Shown: piece by piece, positions 47,339-59,672 of the stretch
Position numbering within the stretch: the stretch's first letter is position 1
How the letters are laid out: every line of letters starts with the position of its first letter
Assembly (NCBI RefSeq): GCF_030265065.1
Contig: NC_080401.1
Coordinates: forward strand, 25,572,501 to 25,636,500
Length of the DNA: 64,000 bases
DNA from: Corythoichthys intestinalis
Taxonomy: Eukaryota > Chordata > Actinopteri > Syngnathiformes > Syngnathidae
Direction: 5' to 3'
Notes under the pieces: generated by a model
What the model was told of the DNA's origin: nothing
Seen by the model: the letters and a program-made list of their open reading frames with translations, nothing else
The model's database searches: none
Position numbers and translations under genes: made by a program

Positions 47339-49294
47339 CAGGGGTCCCCGACCTTTTTTGCACCACGGACCGGTGTGATTTGGGTCTTTTTTTCACGGAC
47401 TGGTGTCCTGTCAAATTTTGAAACCTTATAAAATTTTGCTCCCAAAGCTTTTGTGGCGGTGCAAAAAGCCCTATTTTATATTCAGTTGGACTCTCAGTGT
47501 TAGCCAATGGTGCTAAAAAACTATTTACATCATAAACATACATGTGCAACACGGAAATGGCGTAAATTAATGCTTAACGACACGGCGAAGTCGTTAAGTG
47601 AGAGGGCTACGTGCAGTTGTTGTGTGCACCTAACATGGCAAACGTAAGTTAATATTCCTTTCTTTAAAGAAAGTTTGTAGGCTGTACTTTGGAATCGCTG
47701 CATTCGCGGTCCTTTTTAACGTTACGCGCATGTCAACTTTGTCAGAACACCGGCAATGTGCGGCAGAAAAATACAGCAAATATAAAATAGCATTTGTTTT
47801 TAGCCCCGTCGTGTTAAGTGCAGGGAAAAAATACAACTCACCCGCTGAATCAGTGGGAGGCCTGAGTTTGTTTCGTTGAGACGAGATGGTCCCGAGATGG
47901 GAGAGTGAGAGGAGCCAGCATCACAAATACACGATGTTGGAAATTGTAGCACAGTTTTCAGCGCGCTCCTAGCGATGTCAGGATATTCTGAAATGACTTT
48001 AATCCAGAACTTCGGTAGAGTTGTTGTCTCAAATGTATGTTGTTACGTGCCAAAGACAGCTCGCGAAGGGCGTAACATAAAACAAGCCACACAAATATAC
48101 GAGTGGACACAAATTTATTTACAGAACAATCAAACTCGCAATGAATATATACAGAATGCCGACGAAGCGTGACTTCAGGGTAAGCCCAGGCCAAAACAAC
48201 AAACAAAAGGAACTACACTTAAACCCCACCCGCTAACTAAACCCTGATCATGTAAAAGGAACAAAGAAAAAGACTGCTTCTAACCTAACTTCCTACTCTA
48301 TACAAAACAGGAGAAAACGGGTTGAACAGAAATGGCGACTTACCCTTACTTGCTTCAGTGCTCTTATTTACAGTGGTGAACAAAAACGATCCAATAACGA
48401 ATAAACACAAAAGATCTCACAGAAAAAGCGGGAGTGTATCTGACTAGCGATCAAATGCAAACGAGCGTGAATGGCGAGCAAATAGCTGACGAGGAGGACC
48501 GCGACAGAATGCTATCAAATGCGACCTCCTAGAACGTTGACAGCGGCAGGTTTAAGAAGCTTGGCACCTTTTTCCGTGGCCAATCAGCGGCGGTGACGTC
48601 GTCGGTCCGTCCTGCGTCGATCAGCTGTCGTCACAGTGGGAGGGGAAGCAGCCAGCTGGTGGAGGCGACGATCAGCTGACTGGAAGAACATCAGAAAATT
48701 AACTATTAAACGGCCAGGGGCCGTCACAACGTTTAAGTCGCCGTGATTTGCGATCTCTACAAGCTGATATTCCTGTTCCACAGACATGCTCAAATAACTC
48801 GGTTTATTCACATACGGGTCACGAATTCACTCCTTTGCAGTTCGTGGGTCTTTAGTGATTGGGAAGTAGCATAAATTTTGTTTTCTTCGAGGTTGTAGGC
48901 ACATCTTCTGACTCGTCAGGTTCCCTTTTCCCCGTAAAAAGTCTTTCCAAAGACGTCTGTTATTCAGTCATTCTAGTGTGGGGGCTAATTATTTCCGGGA
49001 AGAAATGTGATTGGCGACGACCTACGTCATACGTTATTATTGAGTCCAAGCGCGCATAGATATACAAAACGAGATTTAGTGCTAACAGCCCAATCAATGC
49101 ATTTCTATGACGACCTCCTATCCTGTAGTTGTATATCTAAAGTAGACAGGGATATTGGTGTGTTAAGCGGCACAGGCCAAAGTCAACTGGCCAGAATGCA
49201 GTCGTTAATAAATTATTTATTATTTCTGCACGGCCTGGTACCAAATGCGCCACGGACCGGTACCGGTCCGCGGCCCAGTCGTTGGGGACCCCTG
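47339..49294. mobile_element. hAT element, 1956 bp, non-autonomous
   Basis: Ends CAGGGGTCCCCGACC and, inverted, CAGGGGTCCCCAACG. Perfect 8-bp duplication CTCTACAA at 47331-47338 and 49295-49302. Subterminal 'ccacggaccggt' occurs at both ends. No transposase is recognised; the middle is taken by an LTR (48041-48728). Confidence 0.85.
48041..48728 (-). mobile_element. Probable solo LTR (fossil), about 688 bp
   Basis: On the minus strand it starts TGTGACGGCCCCTGG and ends ACGTAACA, with an AATAAA signal about 90 bases before the end. The flanks ATGT and ACGT agree at 3 of 4 bases. No internal region. Family not determined; the age appears moderate. Confidence 0.5.
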
Positions 49295-49889
49295 CTCTAC
49301 AATGTCTCGTCAACACATTATAAAGATTGCCAAATGGTAAACAAAAAAACTCCATTGGCATTGTTGTGTAACCGGAAGAAAACTAGAGGAAGTCGACAAG
49401 AGTCCCCCAAAACCGTACAAACACAACGCCACACCCCTCTAGAGGCTTGTCGATGAATTACAGAGCAACGCGTTCACTTGCCGCAGAACTATCGAATGCT
49501 CATTGATGCAGTCTTCGTTACCGCATCACCGCAACGCAGAAGCATAACTTAGGCTTAAGCGTGGTCAGGGGCTACTCAGCGCAAGTGCAAATGATCTGGA
49601 TTCTATTACAAGGCCCATTTACCAACCACCACATTATACAATTAGCGAGCAAACTGTGAGCTGGATAATTGATGTTTATAATCCTAACGTTACATTTGGG
49701 GGTATTCGCTACATGAACGTGATTTTTTTCCTCTCCAAGGATGCGTTCAAGAAGCCTCACTGGCATGGAGGTGGGAGCGAGGCGTGATGACAATTGGGCT
49801 GAGAGCGATGAGTTTCCAATGTTTTTGTTAATTCCGAGTTTCTGACATGGCCAGCTAATTAACAACACTCTTTTCTTTGACGTGTCAAA

Positions 49890-51785
49890 CCTTTTGTGCT
49901 GGGGAAAATTATCGAGAGGGTTGTTTTTGAGCAGATCCAGGCTTTTATAATGCAAAACAATGTTTTTAACTCATTTCAGTCTGGATTTCGGCCACAACAC
50001 AGCCCCAAGACCGTGCTTATCAAAGTCCTAAATGATATTCGTCGGAATACTGACACAGGCAAATCATCTGTTCTGCTACCATTGGATCTCGGTGCCACAT
50101 TCAACACAGGCGATCACAACATACTACTCAGCAGATTGTAACAGTGGGTTGGGCTCGCTGACACTGTTCTTCAGTGGTTCACATCTTATTTACATGATAG
50201 GGATTTCTTTGTGTTAATCAGAAACCATCAGTCAGAACGAATCAAATTCACATGTGGGGTTCCTCAAGGGTTCATTCTTGGTCCAATTTTATTTAACATT
50301 TATATGTTTCCCCTAGCTCAGAACAGTATGACATCTCCTATCACACCTATGCAGATGACACACAACTCTACATTTCTGTGTACTCGCATGATTAGTTCCT
50401 TTGTCTCCCTGAGTAAATGCATTTATCAAAACAATGAATGGATGTGCCAGAATTTTCTCCAGCTAAATGTGGGGAAGACAGAAGTGATCAATTTTGGGCC
50501 AAAAAAGTAAAAGTCAAAGATAAACACACACCTTGGCACAACGTCACTTACAGCTACAAATCAAGTCAGAAATCTTGGCTTAATTATTGACTCAGACCTA
50601 AATTTTTTTTAGCCATCTAATGTGCGTCACTGAATCTGCTTATTACCACCTAAAAACTATAGCCAGAATTGAGGGGCTTCTGACTAAACAAGACATGGAA
50701 AAACTCATGCATGCATTCATTTTCAGTAGATTGGACTATTGCAATGGTATATTTTCAGGTCTTAATAAAAAATCTGTCCGGAAGCTGCAGCTAGTACAGA
50801 ATGCTGGTGCCAGAGTCCTTACAAAAACATGGAAACTGGACGACATTACACCGGTTTTGAAATCGTTACACTGACTTCCAGTGGGTCAAAGGATAGACTA
50901 TAAATACCTCTGCACATCTACAAAACCCTAATGGCCTTGGACCAAAATACATGCTTGATTTGTTGGATCCCTATGAAGCATATAAACCCCTAAGGTCGTC
51001 TGGAACCAGTCTTCTGTATGTTCCAAGAGCAAGAACCAATCAGGATGAGGCAGCATATAGTTATGCTCCTCACCTCTTGAACAAGTTACCTCAAGGTCTG
51101 AAATGGGCTCAAACTGTTAGCTCCTTTAAAGTGCCTGTGACACGAAAAAGCATGTTTATTTCATAATACTAGCGGTATTTTATGCTCCTGAATGATATGG
51201 ACCGCTTGGATGTGTGTGGAAGCGATCGCTATATTTATTTAGTTTTTTGAATCCCGCGCCATGAAAATGAGTGACTTCCGGCTTCGGTCTTGCATTGAGG
51301 AGGAGGGCGCTGTGACGTGTTCGGTAGAAGACGTCCTCTTCACTATACAGCGTACTGTTGTGTATGAGGACGAAGGATTCAGCTGATTTTGCGGATTAAT
51401 ACGTTTATTTTTCGCATCACGCCAGCCAAACGGCTGCAGAAAAATCATTCTGTATGAGGGAGAGGCGTATGCGCCTTTTTGGAGTTTCAAAAGGTTCCCA
51501 TTCACCATGGATATTGGCCGAAACAAGCCCGACTACATTGGGAGCATTGGACTTACGAGGAAGTGAGTAAACATCTTGTAAACACTACAAACTTTCTTTA
51601 AATAAAGGACTACTTGCGTTTGATCATTGATAGGCATGTAAAAAGCTATCCTCATGCACATTAGCAGCACGTTAGCTCCACAACAACTGCAGCCGCCCTC
51701 CTACGGGAACGAACTGTAAATTGCCCTTTGAATTGTGTTGTGTTGAATTTTGCTATACAAATAAATTTGCCTTGCCTTGCCTTTA
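49890..51785 (+). mobile_element. L2-clade LINE, 3' portion, interrupted
   Basis: Reverse transcriptase blocks in several frames: KIIERVVFEQIQ, QSGFRPQHSPKT, VPQGFILGPILFNIY, YADD at about 50348-50359, LDYCNGIFSGLNKKS and the L2-typical tail region ARVLTKTWKLDDITPVL. The 3' end 'gctatacaaataaatttgcc' followed by (TTGCC)n is that of fish L2. Many breaks. A TTAA-type repeat piece (51130-51720) is inserted near the 3' end. Confidence 0.85.
51130..51720. mobile_element. TTAA-type element, partial copy 2
   Basis: Starts after TTAA with AGTGCCTGTGACACG and is the inverted match of 8451-9067. The far end stops at the 'caatttacagttcg' block, so the remaining kilobase with the tandem units is absent. 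It splits the L2 3' region. Confidence 0.75.
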
Positions 51786-54539
51786 TTTTTTATTTTACAG
51801 CACCATTAAATGCACTATAACCTTAACAAGTGTACTCAATTTTACCTCTCATAAGTATTAAATGTTTCAAACTTCTTTGCACACTTTGCAGTTCTCTAAC
51901 ATGGACCTGCATGGTAAAATTTAGGTATACTTTTATTCTTATTGGCTGTTCTGCTACAATTCAGTACTGTCTTGACATCCATTTCTCTCATATCTTTCTA
52001 ATAAGTAGGTTTCCGATGCAGCAGTGGGTTAAACTTTTTATTTAGTAATGTAAGTAGATGTCATATATTTAATAATCAATGGCTGCATTGCAAGGTCATG
52101 AATACTGAATGCACGTAAACTCTGTGATTTTCCAACTAACCATACAGCTACATACATGACATGTTCTTCACAGGGAGCTGTTGCTTTGAACATGTTGCAT
52201 TCAACAAATCAATGTGCTAAAGGAATGGACAAGTGGAAATGGATTTGCCACCCTTAAATGGTTAATACCAAGGGCATAGGTTTGCATAGGGACAGTAGCG
52301 ACATAACACTAACAACTTTTCAGGATGGTCAAATCGTTCCCACCAACTTTCAGCCATTACAAGTCCATTTTCCCCCCTCAAATGCATGTTTGATTGGCTG
52401 ATGACTTGGCCCCCCGCCCCCTTCCCACCACACAGACGCACACTCACAAAACCCCGCTGACAGAAATACAACATGCCGCTTCCTCCTCCACCCCCTTCGA
52501 AGGGGAGGGATATTAGAAGTTTTTTTTCGGCCGGCACAAGCCACTGTAAGTAATATAAAAAGACGTCAGTGTTGTGGAAGTGGGGGAAACACTATTAATT
52601 TTGCTACTAAAATCCAACCTGCATCAGATTTACTGCAGCATAGCATTAATCTGTGTGAATTTGCTAACCTGCAAAACTACTGCGGTCAAGCCAGCCTCCA
52701 CAAGGAACAACCAATTCAAGCTAGCCGTCCCTCATTTGGATCATTGTTTGCATTATGTGCATTACCGTCATGTAATGCGGTGACTTCAGAGTGCAAGTCC
52801 CAAGAATGTGTCCACTTCAGAGAAACACTGACATGAAAAAAAAAATCTGTGAAATGAAATCACACATCACAATTTCATGACAGTACTTTGGTTTGAGTCT
52901 TGGGGTAGTCTAGGATGCCTCAGATGTAGATCGGGCCGTGGATATCTCAGATTTTTTTTTCATAAATTTGTTCCCAAATCACTATTACATTACAATACTT
53001 CAGTTTGAGTCTAAGAGTGCTCCAGTGTCCCCCAGAAATGGACCTTGCCTCTTGTATCACCCACCTGTTCTTCATTGTCCCGTTACCCCTTGTCTGTGTA
53101 TTTAAGCTCCCAGTTTCTGTTTAGTTTGTTAATTATCATTAAACCATTTTTGAGTTGATCGCCACCCTGCCTTGCCTTCCTGCTGCTTTCCCTGTGTTTG
53201 GGTCTACCTCGTCCTTGAAACCTGACAAAATAAATTTTAACCTGTACAATTAAACTGAAATGGGAAAAAAATCTGTAAACTGAAAAACTATTTATAAATC
53301 AACCTTTTTTTTTTTTTTTTTTTAATGACAGTCTTTCTTGTAGGGTAGCAAGAAAAGATACAAATGTGTCAGATGGTGAAGATATCAGCCCTCCTCAGGT
53401 CACCCACACATTTTCAATTTGGATGACTTTAATCTTCATGTGGTGAAGCTATTAGAGAAAAGACTACTCTCTTCCTGTCTAACTGCTTGTTGGGTATAAT
53501 AACTGACTCATTACACGACAAATTCCAACTTCAGTTTTTTTGTTGTTTTTTTTTTTACAGGATGTGTTTGCCTGATGAAACCTCAGAAATGACATTAAAG
53601 TCTATCATCATGTTGCATCAACTGCAATGTTCGTGAGACTCCCATGATCCGATGCCCTTGAATGACGTCAACAAACATCTCTTGTTTTGACTGCAAGGGC
53701 CCTAACCTTGGATGAGAAACCTTGAACTGTTTCAGTGGCCTTTTAAAGGACCGTAGATTTAATCTTTCATCTTAAAAAAACAAAACAAAACGATAATACC
53801 TATACCGACTGACTTTGGGAAATAGGTGGTGCACACCCATCCTGTACTGGACCCCAGCCCAGACCAACTATTCACACAACAATGGGCAAAATATGGTCGT
53901 CGATTCACCTAAAATGCTTGTTTCCAGAATATGGGAGTACAGAGAAAACCGATGCGTGCAAACTCCATAGTGGAAGACCGGAGCCTACATTTGAGCCCAC
54001 AACCTCAGAAATGTGAGCTGAATGATTTTAATTTTCTATTTAGTCAAATACTTTCATATGTTGGTGCTTTGTCAGGCCACAATATGTAATTGTGGATGGT
54101 GTATTTCCTAGTAGGCCAGACTGTAGTGGAAACTAAGAAAGTACTGTGATAGACTTGTTTTTTAATATTATGACATATGAGATGATGCAATTTTGTCCAG
54201 GGCCATTTCCAAACCATTGAAATATTCTGCCTTCTTTCTCTTTGACATTCGTTCATTTAGTTTGAGAGTAACCATTATGTCATTCACTAATGACTGGTGC
54301 TGGCCTGGCACTGATGGTCAGTCTCATTTCAGCAAGCATTCAGCAAGCCACATCCAAGGCAACATGTAGAAGCTTTCAAAATTAAAGTTCAATGGCATTT
54401 CCACATTTCGGTTACATTTCCTGACAGATTCTTGGTCCACGTTGAGATAGAAAAAATATGTACTTAACTCAATGGCTGCCATTGATAGTGCTAGGCGTCC
54501 AATTCATTTTGACAGTATTAATTAAGGTATGCAAGAAAG
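51786..54539. other. Gene-poor DNA with repeat fragments
   Basis: No host exon found. At 53040-53228 the 'gtatttaagctcccag' and 'tttgggtctacctcgtcc...cctgaca' text resembles the end of an LTR (low confidence). The 52262-52540 segment resembles a dispersed fish repeat. A 17-base T run is near 53310. Confidence 0.35.
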
Positions 54540-54725
54540 CCCAACTGTCTCATCAGACCATAGGACATGGTTCCAGTAATCCATGTGCTTTGTTGATATG
54601 TCTTCAGCAAACTGTTTGCGGGCTTTCTTGTGTACCGTGTTCAGAAGAGGCTTCCTCCTGGGGTGACAGCCATGCACACCAATTTGATGTAGAGTGCTCC
54701 ATATGGTCTGAGCACTAACAGGCTG
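54540..54725 (-). mobile_element. Tc1 transposase fragment
   Basis: The minus strand encodes VSAQTIWSTLHQIGVHGC, RRKPLLNTVHKKARKQF and DYWNHVLWSDET, the same subfamily as 46111-47082. No ends are preserved. Confidence 0.75.
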
Positions 54726-54728
54726 ACC

Positions 54729-54811
54729 TGAGGGGAGAACAAGTATTTGATACACAGTCAATGGGAAAACCCATTGGCAGTGTATCAAATACTTGTTCTC
54801 CCCACTGTATA
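54729..54811. repeat. Short perfect-looking hairpin
   Basis: 'ggggagaacaagtatttgat' at the left faces 'atcaaatacttgttctcccc' at the right around 'cagtcaatgggaaaacccattggca'. It ends 'cactgtatata', the usual TA-flanked Tc1-type terminus. It is a tiny fold-back MITE next to a Tc1 fragment. Confidence 0.7.
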
Positions 54812-54816
54812 TATGT

Positions 54817-55200
54817 TAGGTTTGCACGACGGGAGGGAATCCCAGAGCAGACAAAGGCAGAGTGACTGTGATCAAAAAATGTTTTATTTGTTGCCAGATC
54901 CAAGACAAAATAGGCAGGCAGGGTGCTGACAAGAATCGGGAAGAAAATCAGGCTTGAGGTTCCGACATGGGGCGCACAGAGACAGGTCCTGTGACGAGAG
55001 CAAAAAAATCATGAGCTGAGAAACACAGAGAAAAGTATTTAAATGATTATGAGAAGCAACTGACACTGGAAATGGACACGTTGATCTGGCGATGAGGTGA
55101 GGCGTCCACTGGCTTATAAAGGTGGCTGATGATGATTACCTGCACCTGTGGCCGCTCCACCCATCTGACCTGTTGAATCATGCACACTTGCCGGAGGTGG
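54817..55200 (-). mobile_element. LTR-like fragment (fossil)
   Basis: On the minus strand it has an AATAAA signal near 54880 and ends in GCAAACCTAACA, an LTR-like 3' end. The other end was not found. Low confidence. Confidence 0.3.
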
Positions 55201-55211
55201 CCCAGCTCTCA

Positions 55212-55268
55212 GCAGCTGGATAGCTCAGTGGTAATAGCGCTGACTTTGGTACGGGAGGTCGGGGGTTC
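55212..55268 (+). repeat. tRNA-like segment joined to a LINE
   Basis: 'tagctcagtggtaatagcgc' resembles a tRNA D arm/A box and 'gtcgggggttca' a T arm/B box, about 31 bases apart. The acceptor stem does not pair. It is therefore read as a tRNA-derived SINE head or retrocopy, not a tRNA gene. It runs directly into LINE coding sequence. Confidence 0.45.
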
Positions 55269-56690
55269 ACCTCCTCTACATGGATGACATCAAGCTGTAT
55301 GCCAAGAACGAGCGTGACATCGACTCCCTGATCCACCTCACGAGAATATACAGCACTATTATTGGACTAGATAAGTGTGGGCGAATGGTATCCAGAAGAG
55401 GGAAGGTGATCTCAACTGAAGGGGCTGAACTACCTGAAGGCAACATAACAGATGTGCAGGACAGCTACAGGTACCTGGGGATCCCACAGGCAAATGGAAA
55501 CCATGAGGAAGCAACTAGAAGGTGTGCCACAACCAAATACCTACAGAGGGTGAGGCAGGTCCTCAAGAGTCAGCTGAATGGCAAGATTAAGATCCAGGCC
55601 ATTAACAGATATGCCCTACCAGTAATCAGATGCCCTGCTGGCATCGTATCCTGGCCACTGGAAGAGATGCAGGCTACCGACATCAAGACAAGGAAGCTCC
55701 TTACAATACACAGAGGGTTTCACCCTAAGTCCGGCATCCTGAGGCTCTACACAAAGCGGAAAGAGGGAGGCTGAGGACTAGTGAGCATCAGAGCCACGAT
55801 CCAGGAAGAAAACTACATCCCTCCAAGAGTACATCATGAAAATGGCCCCCTGCTCGGTGAATACCTCAGGCAACAGAAGCCTAATAAGGAGGAGGACCCT
55901 GAGGAGCTATCATGGATCGACAAGCCCCTGCATGGTGTGTACCACCGACAAATTGACGAGGTAGCTGACATGGGAAAAACATACCAGTGGCTGGAAAAGG
56001 CCGGACTGAAAGACAACACGGAGGCACTGATCATGGCAGCACAAGAACAGGCCCTTAACACAAGAGCAATAGAGGCTGGGGTCTATCACACCAGACAGGA
56101 CCCCAGGTGCAGGCTATGCAAAGAGGCCCCTGAGACAGTCCAGCACATCACAGCAGGGTGTAAGATGCTAGCAGGCAAGGCATACATGGAACAACATAAT
56201 CAGGTAACAGGCATAGTGTACAGGAACATCTGTGCCGAGTACGGACTGGAGACCCCAGAGTCAAGGTGGGCGACACCTCCAAAGGTGGTTGAGAACAACC
56301 GAGCCAAGATCCAAGCCAAGACTTCCAAATCCAGACAGACAAACTGGTGATGGCCAACCAGCCTGACATAGAGGTGGTGGATAAACATCAGAAGACAGCA
56401 GTCGTGATAGATGTAGCAATCCCGAGCGATAGCAACATCAGGAAAAAAGAACATGAAAAGCTGGAGAAATATCAAGGGTTGAAGGAAGAGTTGGAGAAAA
56501 TGTGGGGAGTGGAGGCAAGAGTGGTGCCAGTAGTGATCGGGACACTAGGGGCAGTAACCCCCAAGCTGGGTGCATGCCTCCAACAGATACCAGGAACAAC
56601 GTCCGACGTCTCCATTCAGAAGAGCCTAATCCTAGGGACAGCTAAGATCCTGCGCAGGTCCCTCAAGCTCCCAGGCCTCTGGTAGAGGAC
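55269..56690 (+). mobile_element. R2/R4-superfamily LINE, 5'-truncated
   Basis: The frame opens at LLYMDDIKLYAKNERDID, the catalytic YMDD motif, so everything 5' of it is missing. It continues with YRYLGIPQANGNHEEATRR and LNGKIKIQAINRYALPVI. A zinc knuckle CRLCKEAPETVQHITAGC (about 56107-56160) precedes the restriction-like endonuclease block PDIEVVDKHQKTAVVIDVA (from 56365). It ends LKLPGLW-stop at 56685. The reading frame has one nonsense codon near 55772 and one frame change near 56325. Knuckle plus PD-(D/E)xK endonuclease places it with R2/R4/Rex6-type LINEs. Confidence 0.85.
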
Positions 56691-57287
56691 CCGAGCTTGA
56701 ACCCGCTCAAACAGATTAAAATGATAGCACAGTGTAATGTCCACTTGTTACTTGTGTTTTTCGTTGTTTTGTCGCCCTCTGCTGGCGCTTGGGTGCGACT
56801 GATTTTATGGGTTTCAGCACCACATGAGCATTGTGTAATTATTGACATCAACAATGGCGAGCTACTAGTTTATTTTTTGATTGAAAATTTTACAAATTTT
56901 ATTAAAACGAAAACATTAAGAGAGGTTTTAATATAACATTTCTATAACTTGTACTAACATTTATCTTTTAGGAACTACAAGTCTTTCTATCCATGGATCG
57001 CTTTAACAGAATGTTAATAATGTTAATGCCATCTTGTTGATTCGTTGTTATAATACAGATAATACATATAAACATATATTCTAATACATATAAACAAATA
57101 CAGTACTTATGTACCGTATGTTGAATGTATATATCCGTCTTGTGTCTTATCTTTCCATTCCAACAATAATTTACAGAAAAATATGGCAATATGGTTTGAA
57201 TTGCGATTAATTACAATTAATTAATTTTTAAGCTGTAATTAACTCGATTAAGAATTTTAATTGTTTGACAGCTATATACAGCTACAG

Positions 57288-57289
<2 letters not shown>
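56691..57289. other. Intergenic, nothing recognised
   Basis: No gene or clear repeat except AT-rich DNA. Confidence 0.35.
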
Positions 57290-57337
<48 letters not shown>

Positions 57338-57365
57338 CATACATATATATACAGTATATATATAT
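57290..57365. repeat. (AT)n microsatellite
   Basis: TA dinucleotide run with one interruption near 57311. Confidence 0.9.
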
Positions 57366-57368
57366 TTA

Positions 57369-57948
57369 ATACTGCAATGATTAATTCACTCGGGTAATTC
57401 GATGAGAAAAAAGATTTTAAATAAATTTTCTGCTTTGAATATTCGTTTAATTAAAGTGGCGTTGTAATGGTTTGTTTTGAAAGTGTTTACATTTAGTTTT
57501 ATTGATTTGGGTGGATACACTGCCCTCTAGTGGCAACAGTAAAGACGATAGAACTCGTTTCACATGGCTGAATCCAGCTGCTCCCTGTTGAGATCAACAT
57601 AAGCTAAGTTTTTGTTTGAGCTATTTTTTTCATGCATTCGTAATTAATTTGTAGGTATATTTAGCTGTTTTTTTGCGGGAATATGTCTTTGAACCATTTG
57701 TTAAGAGCATTGTAAAAAAAAAAAAAAAATTAGTATTTTAAAGCATTTAAGCTAGCGGACTTTTGCTATGTAAGTAGCCAATTGTTCTTTTGTTGTACTT
57801 AGGTCCTCATTTGTTAATTTTTTTATACTGTTTGAGGCTCAGCTCAGGTATTTAAATTTTTTATGTTCCTTATCCGATTACTCACTTATTCGAATTAACA
57901 AGTTCATAGATTAATCGACTACTAAAATAATCGATAGCTGCAGCCCTA
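57369..57948. mobile_element. hAT-like MITE
   Basis: Right end, inverted, TAGGGCTGCAGCTATCGATT is a common fish hAT-type MITE terminus. The left end 'tactgcaatgattaattc' is a decayed partner. No coding capacity. Confidence 0.5.
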
Positions 57949-58126
57949 ATATACTGTATATACAAAAATAAAAAATTGCTACTAATAATGATTATTTCAA
58001 TGGCGTACCGCACGCAACACGTCACTCTTACTCATTAATATCCATGACGTTAGCAATTGTTGTTAAGCGGGTCAAGCTCGCGTTTGTCCTCTAATACTAA
58101 ATGCTTGGAAATAGTGTACGAACGAG

Positions 58127-58287
58127 ATGTTCACTGAGCTAAACCTACCAATTCTGTCCGAAAATGATGTCCCTGGTGCTAAATTCACTGGTAAAGATGT
58201 GGAAGAACATACAAATGTACAGTTAAAGAGATGACTTGAGTGTCGAGGGCTGAAAAAGACGGGGAAAAGAGCCGACCTGATCCAGAG
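58127..58287 (+). pseudogene. SAP-domain exon remnant, broken
   Basis: From an ATG at 58127 the frame resembles the N-terminal exon of a dispersed fish protein with a SAP DNA-binding motif: MFTELNLPILSENDVPGA and LKKTGKRADLIQR. It ends at a GT after CAGAG. The exon is not intact and no further exons follow, so it is a relic. It probably belongs to a mobile or multi-copy gene family. Confidence 0.5.
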
Positions 58288-58778
58288 GTAGCTTTTTCAT
58301 CGACACCTTTTTCTTGTGTGCATTGCCTTACGCCACTGACAATGACATTCTCCTGTTTCAGCAATCTATCCTTTACCACCACATGCCCTGTCTTTCTAAT
58401 ATATTATATCTGGTTGGCGTACGTCTCTGACCATTCTTGAAGGGTAATTTGCATTGCTATTTTTATGTAGCGATCGCAAATGCTACTCAGTGACAGCCAA
58501 CGAACACTTTTAATTTTTTCATTAATAAGAAATCTTAATTCTATAATTTATTTACACTTCCCCCTTACTAAAGTTGTTTTTTTTTTTACAACAGAAAAGT
58601 TAACAACAGTGGCAGTCAGATAGACTGATAGAATAGATAGATTTTTTTCAGGTCATTCATTGTCAGACAGAAGCAGCACGGCAAAACGCCATGCTAAAAA
58701 ATAAGTAAAAATATCAAAATGGCTTCCCTCTTCGTCCTCTATAGGACCATGGCCCCCAACAAAATTTTTACTGAATAT
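58288..58778. other. Intergenic, nothing recognised
   Basis: No gene or repeat recognised. Confidence 0.35.
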
Positions 58779-59672
58779 CAGTGCTTCTCAATTATTTTGT
58801 TACACCCCCCCAGGAAGCGTAAACCCCCCCCCCCCCAACACAACTCTCTGCTGCCACTGTAAATTGTATCAATTGCCTATAAATTATTAAAATAACTCTG
58901 CATAATATTGTGTCCTTTTTAATATTAAAGAAACTACATAGCTCAACTTACAATAAAGTGTAGAAGACAAAGTGCATCACTTTGCCTGAATTAAAGTCAC
59001 ATTTAATCTGTAAAAACACATTCACAGTATATTTTTTTGACCATTTAATAGTGTAAAATAAATTTTAATAAAATCAACCAATAAATAATAATACATTCAA
59101 ATAACCATTTAACCGTAAAAAAAATTAATCGAACAAAAACATCAGTGTCATTGGACAGTGGGACAGTTTTTTGTTGTTGTTGCTATTTTGCACTGGGCAA
59201 CTTGGTATGCCACCTTATTTGATGCTAACAGTGCTAGCTGGTTTACTGATGTAACACTGCGAAACAAAGATTGTTGGCAATATTCGGCATGTCTTGGCTG
59301 AAAAAAAATCAAGTGGCTTATCAATGTGAGTGGGGTCTAATGTTTATATGTGACATCTTATTTGTTGTGGCTTCTTGCTGTCTTTTGCAAACATTTTTAG
59401 ACACACACTGGTGTTTTCTCATCTCCCACTGTATTAAAAGTCAAAGCCAAACGCTACATTCGCATAGTCATATTTCCTCGTCTTAGCTCGTCATATCTCC
59501 AGTGCTCTTTGCTGTGCGCTCTTGTTTTGTTCAAAAATTCTGCGCACACTTTGAAAATGATACATTATTCTAGGATGGCAAAAAAAGTATGTTCCCCGAG
59601 GTCACATGCGCCACCCCTGGCAATGCTCTGCGCCCCACTAGGGGGGCCCGCCCCACCATTTGAGAAGTACTG
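58779..59672 (-). mobile_element. BED-type hAT element, copy 2, 894 bp
   Basis: Ends CAGTGCTTCTCAATTATTT and, inverted, CAGTACTTCTCAAATGG, as in 14065-15277 but inverted. The subterminal 'ggggcgcagagc' and 'ctcggggaacatac' blocks match. The flanks CTGAATAT and CTACATAT agree at 6 of 8, so the insertion is older. The BED region is lost. Confidence 0.75.

Larger units (their letters stand above)
47110..49554. mobile_element. Harbinger-like MITE carrying a hAT
   Basis: Inverted ends share 'agttatgcttctgcg' and the flanks are TTA on both sides (47107-47109, 49555-49557), the target length of PIF/Harbinger elements. Without its insert the element would be about 480 bp. No transposase. Confidence 0.6.

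Noticed and set aside
55212-55268. Possible functional tRNA gene
   Set aside because: A- and B-box-like motifs are present, but the acceptor stem does not pair and the segment runs straight into LINE coding sequence.
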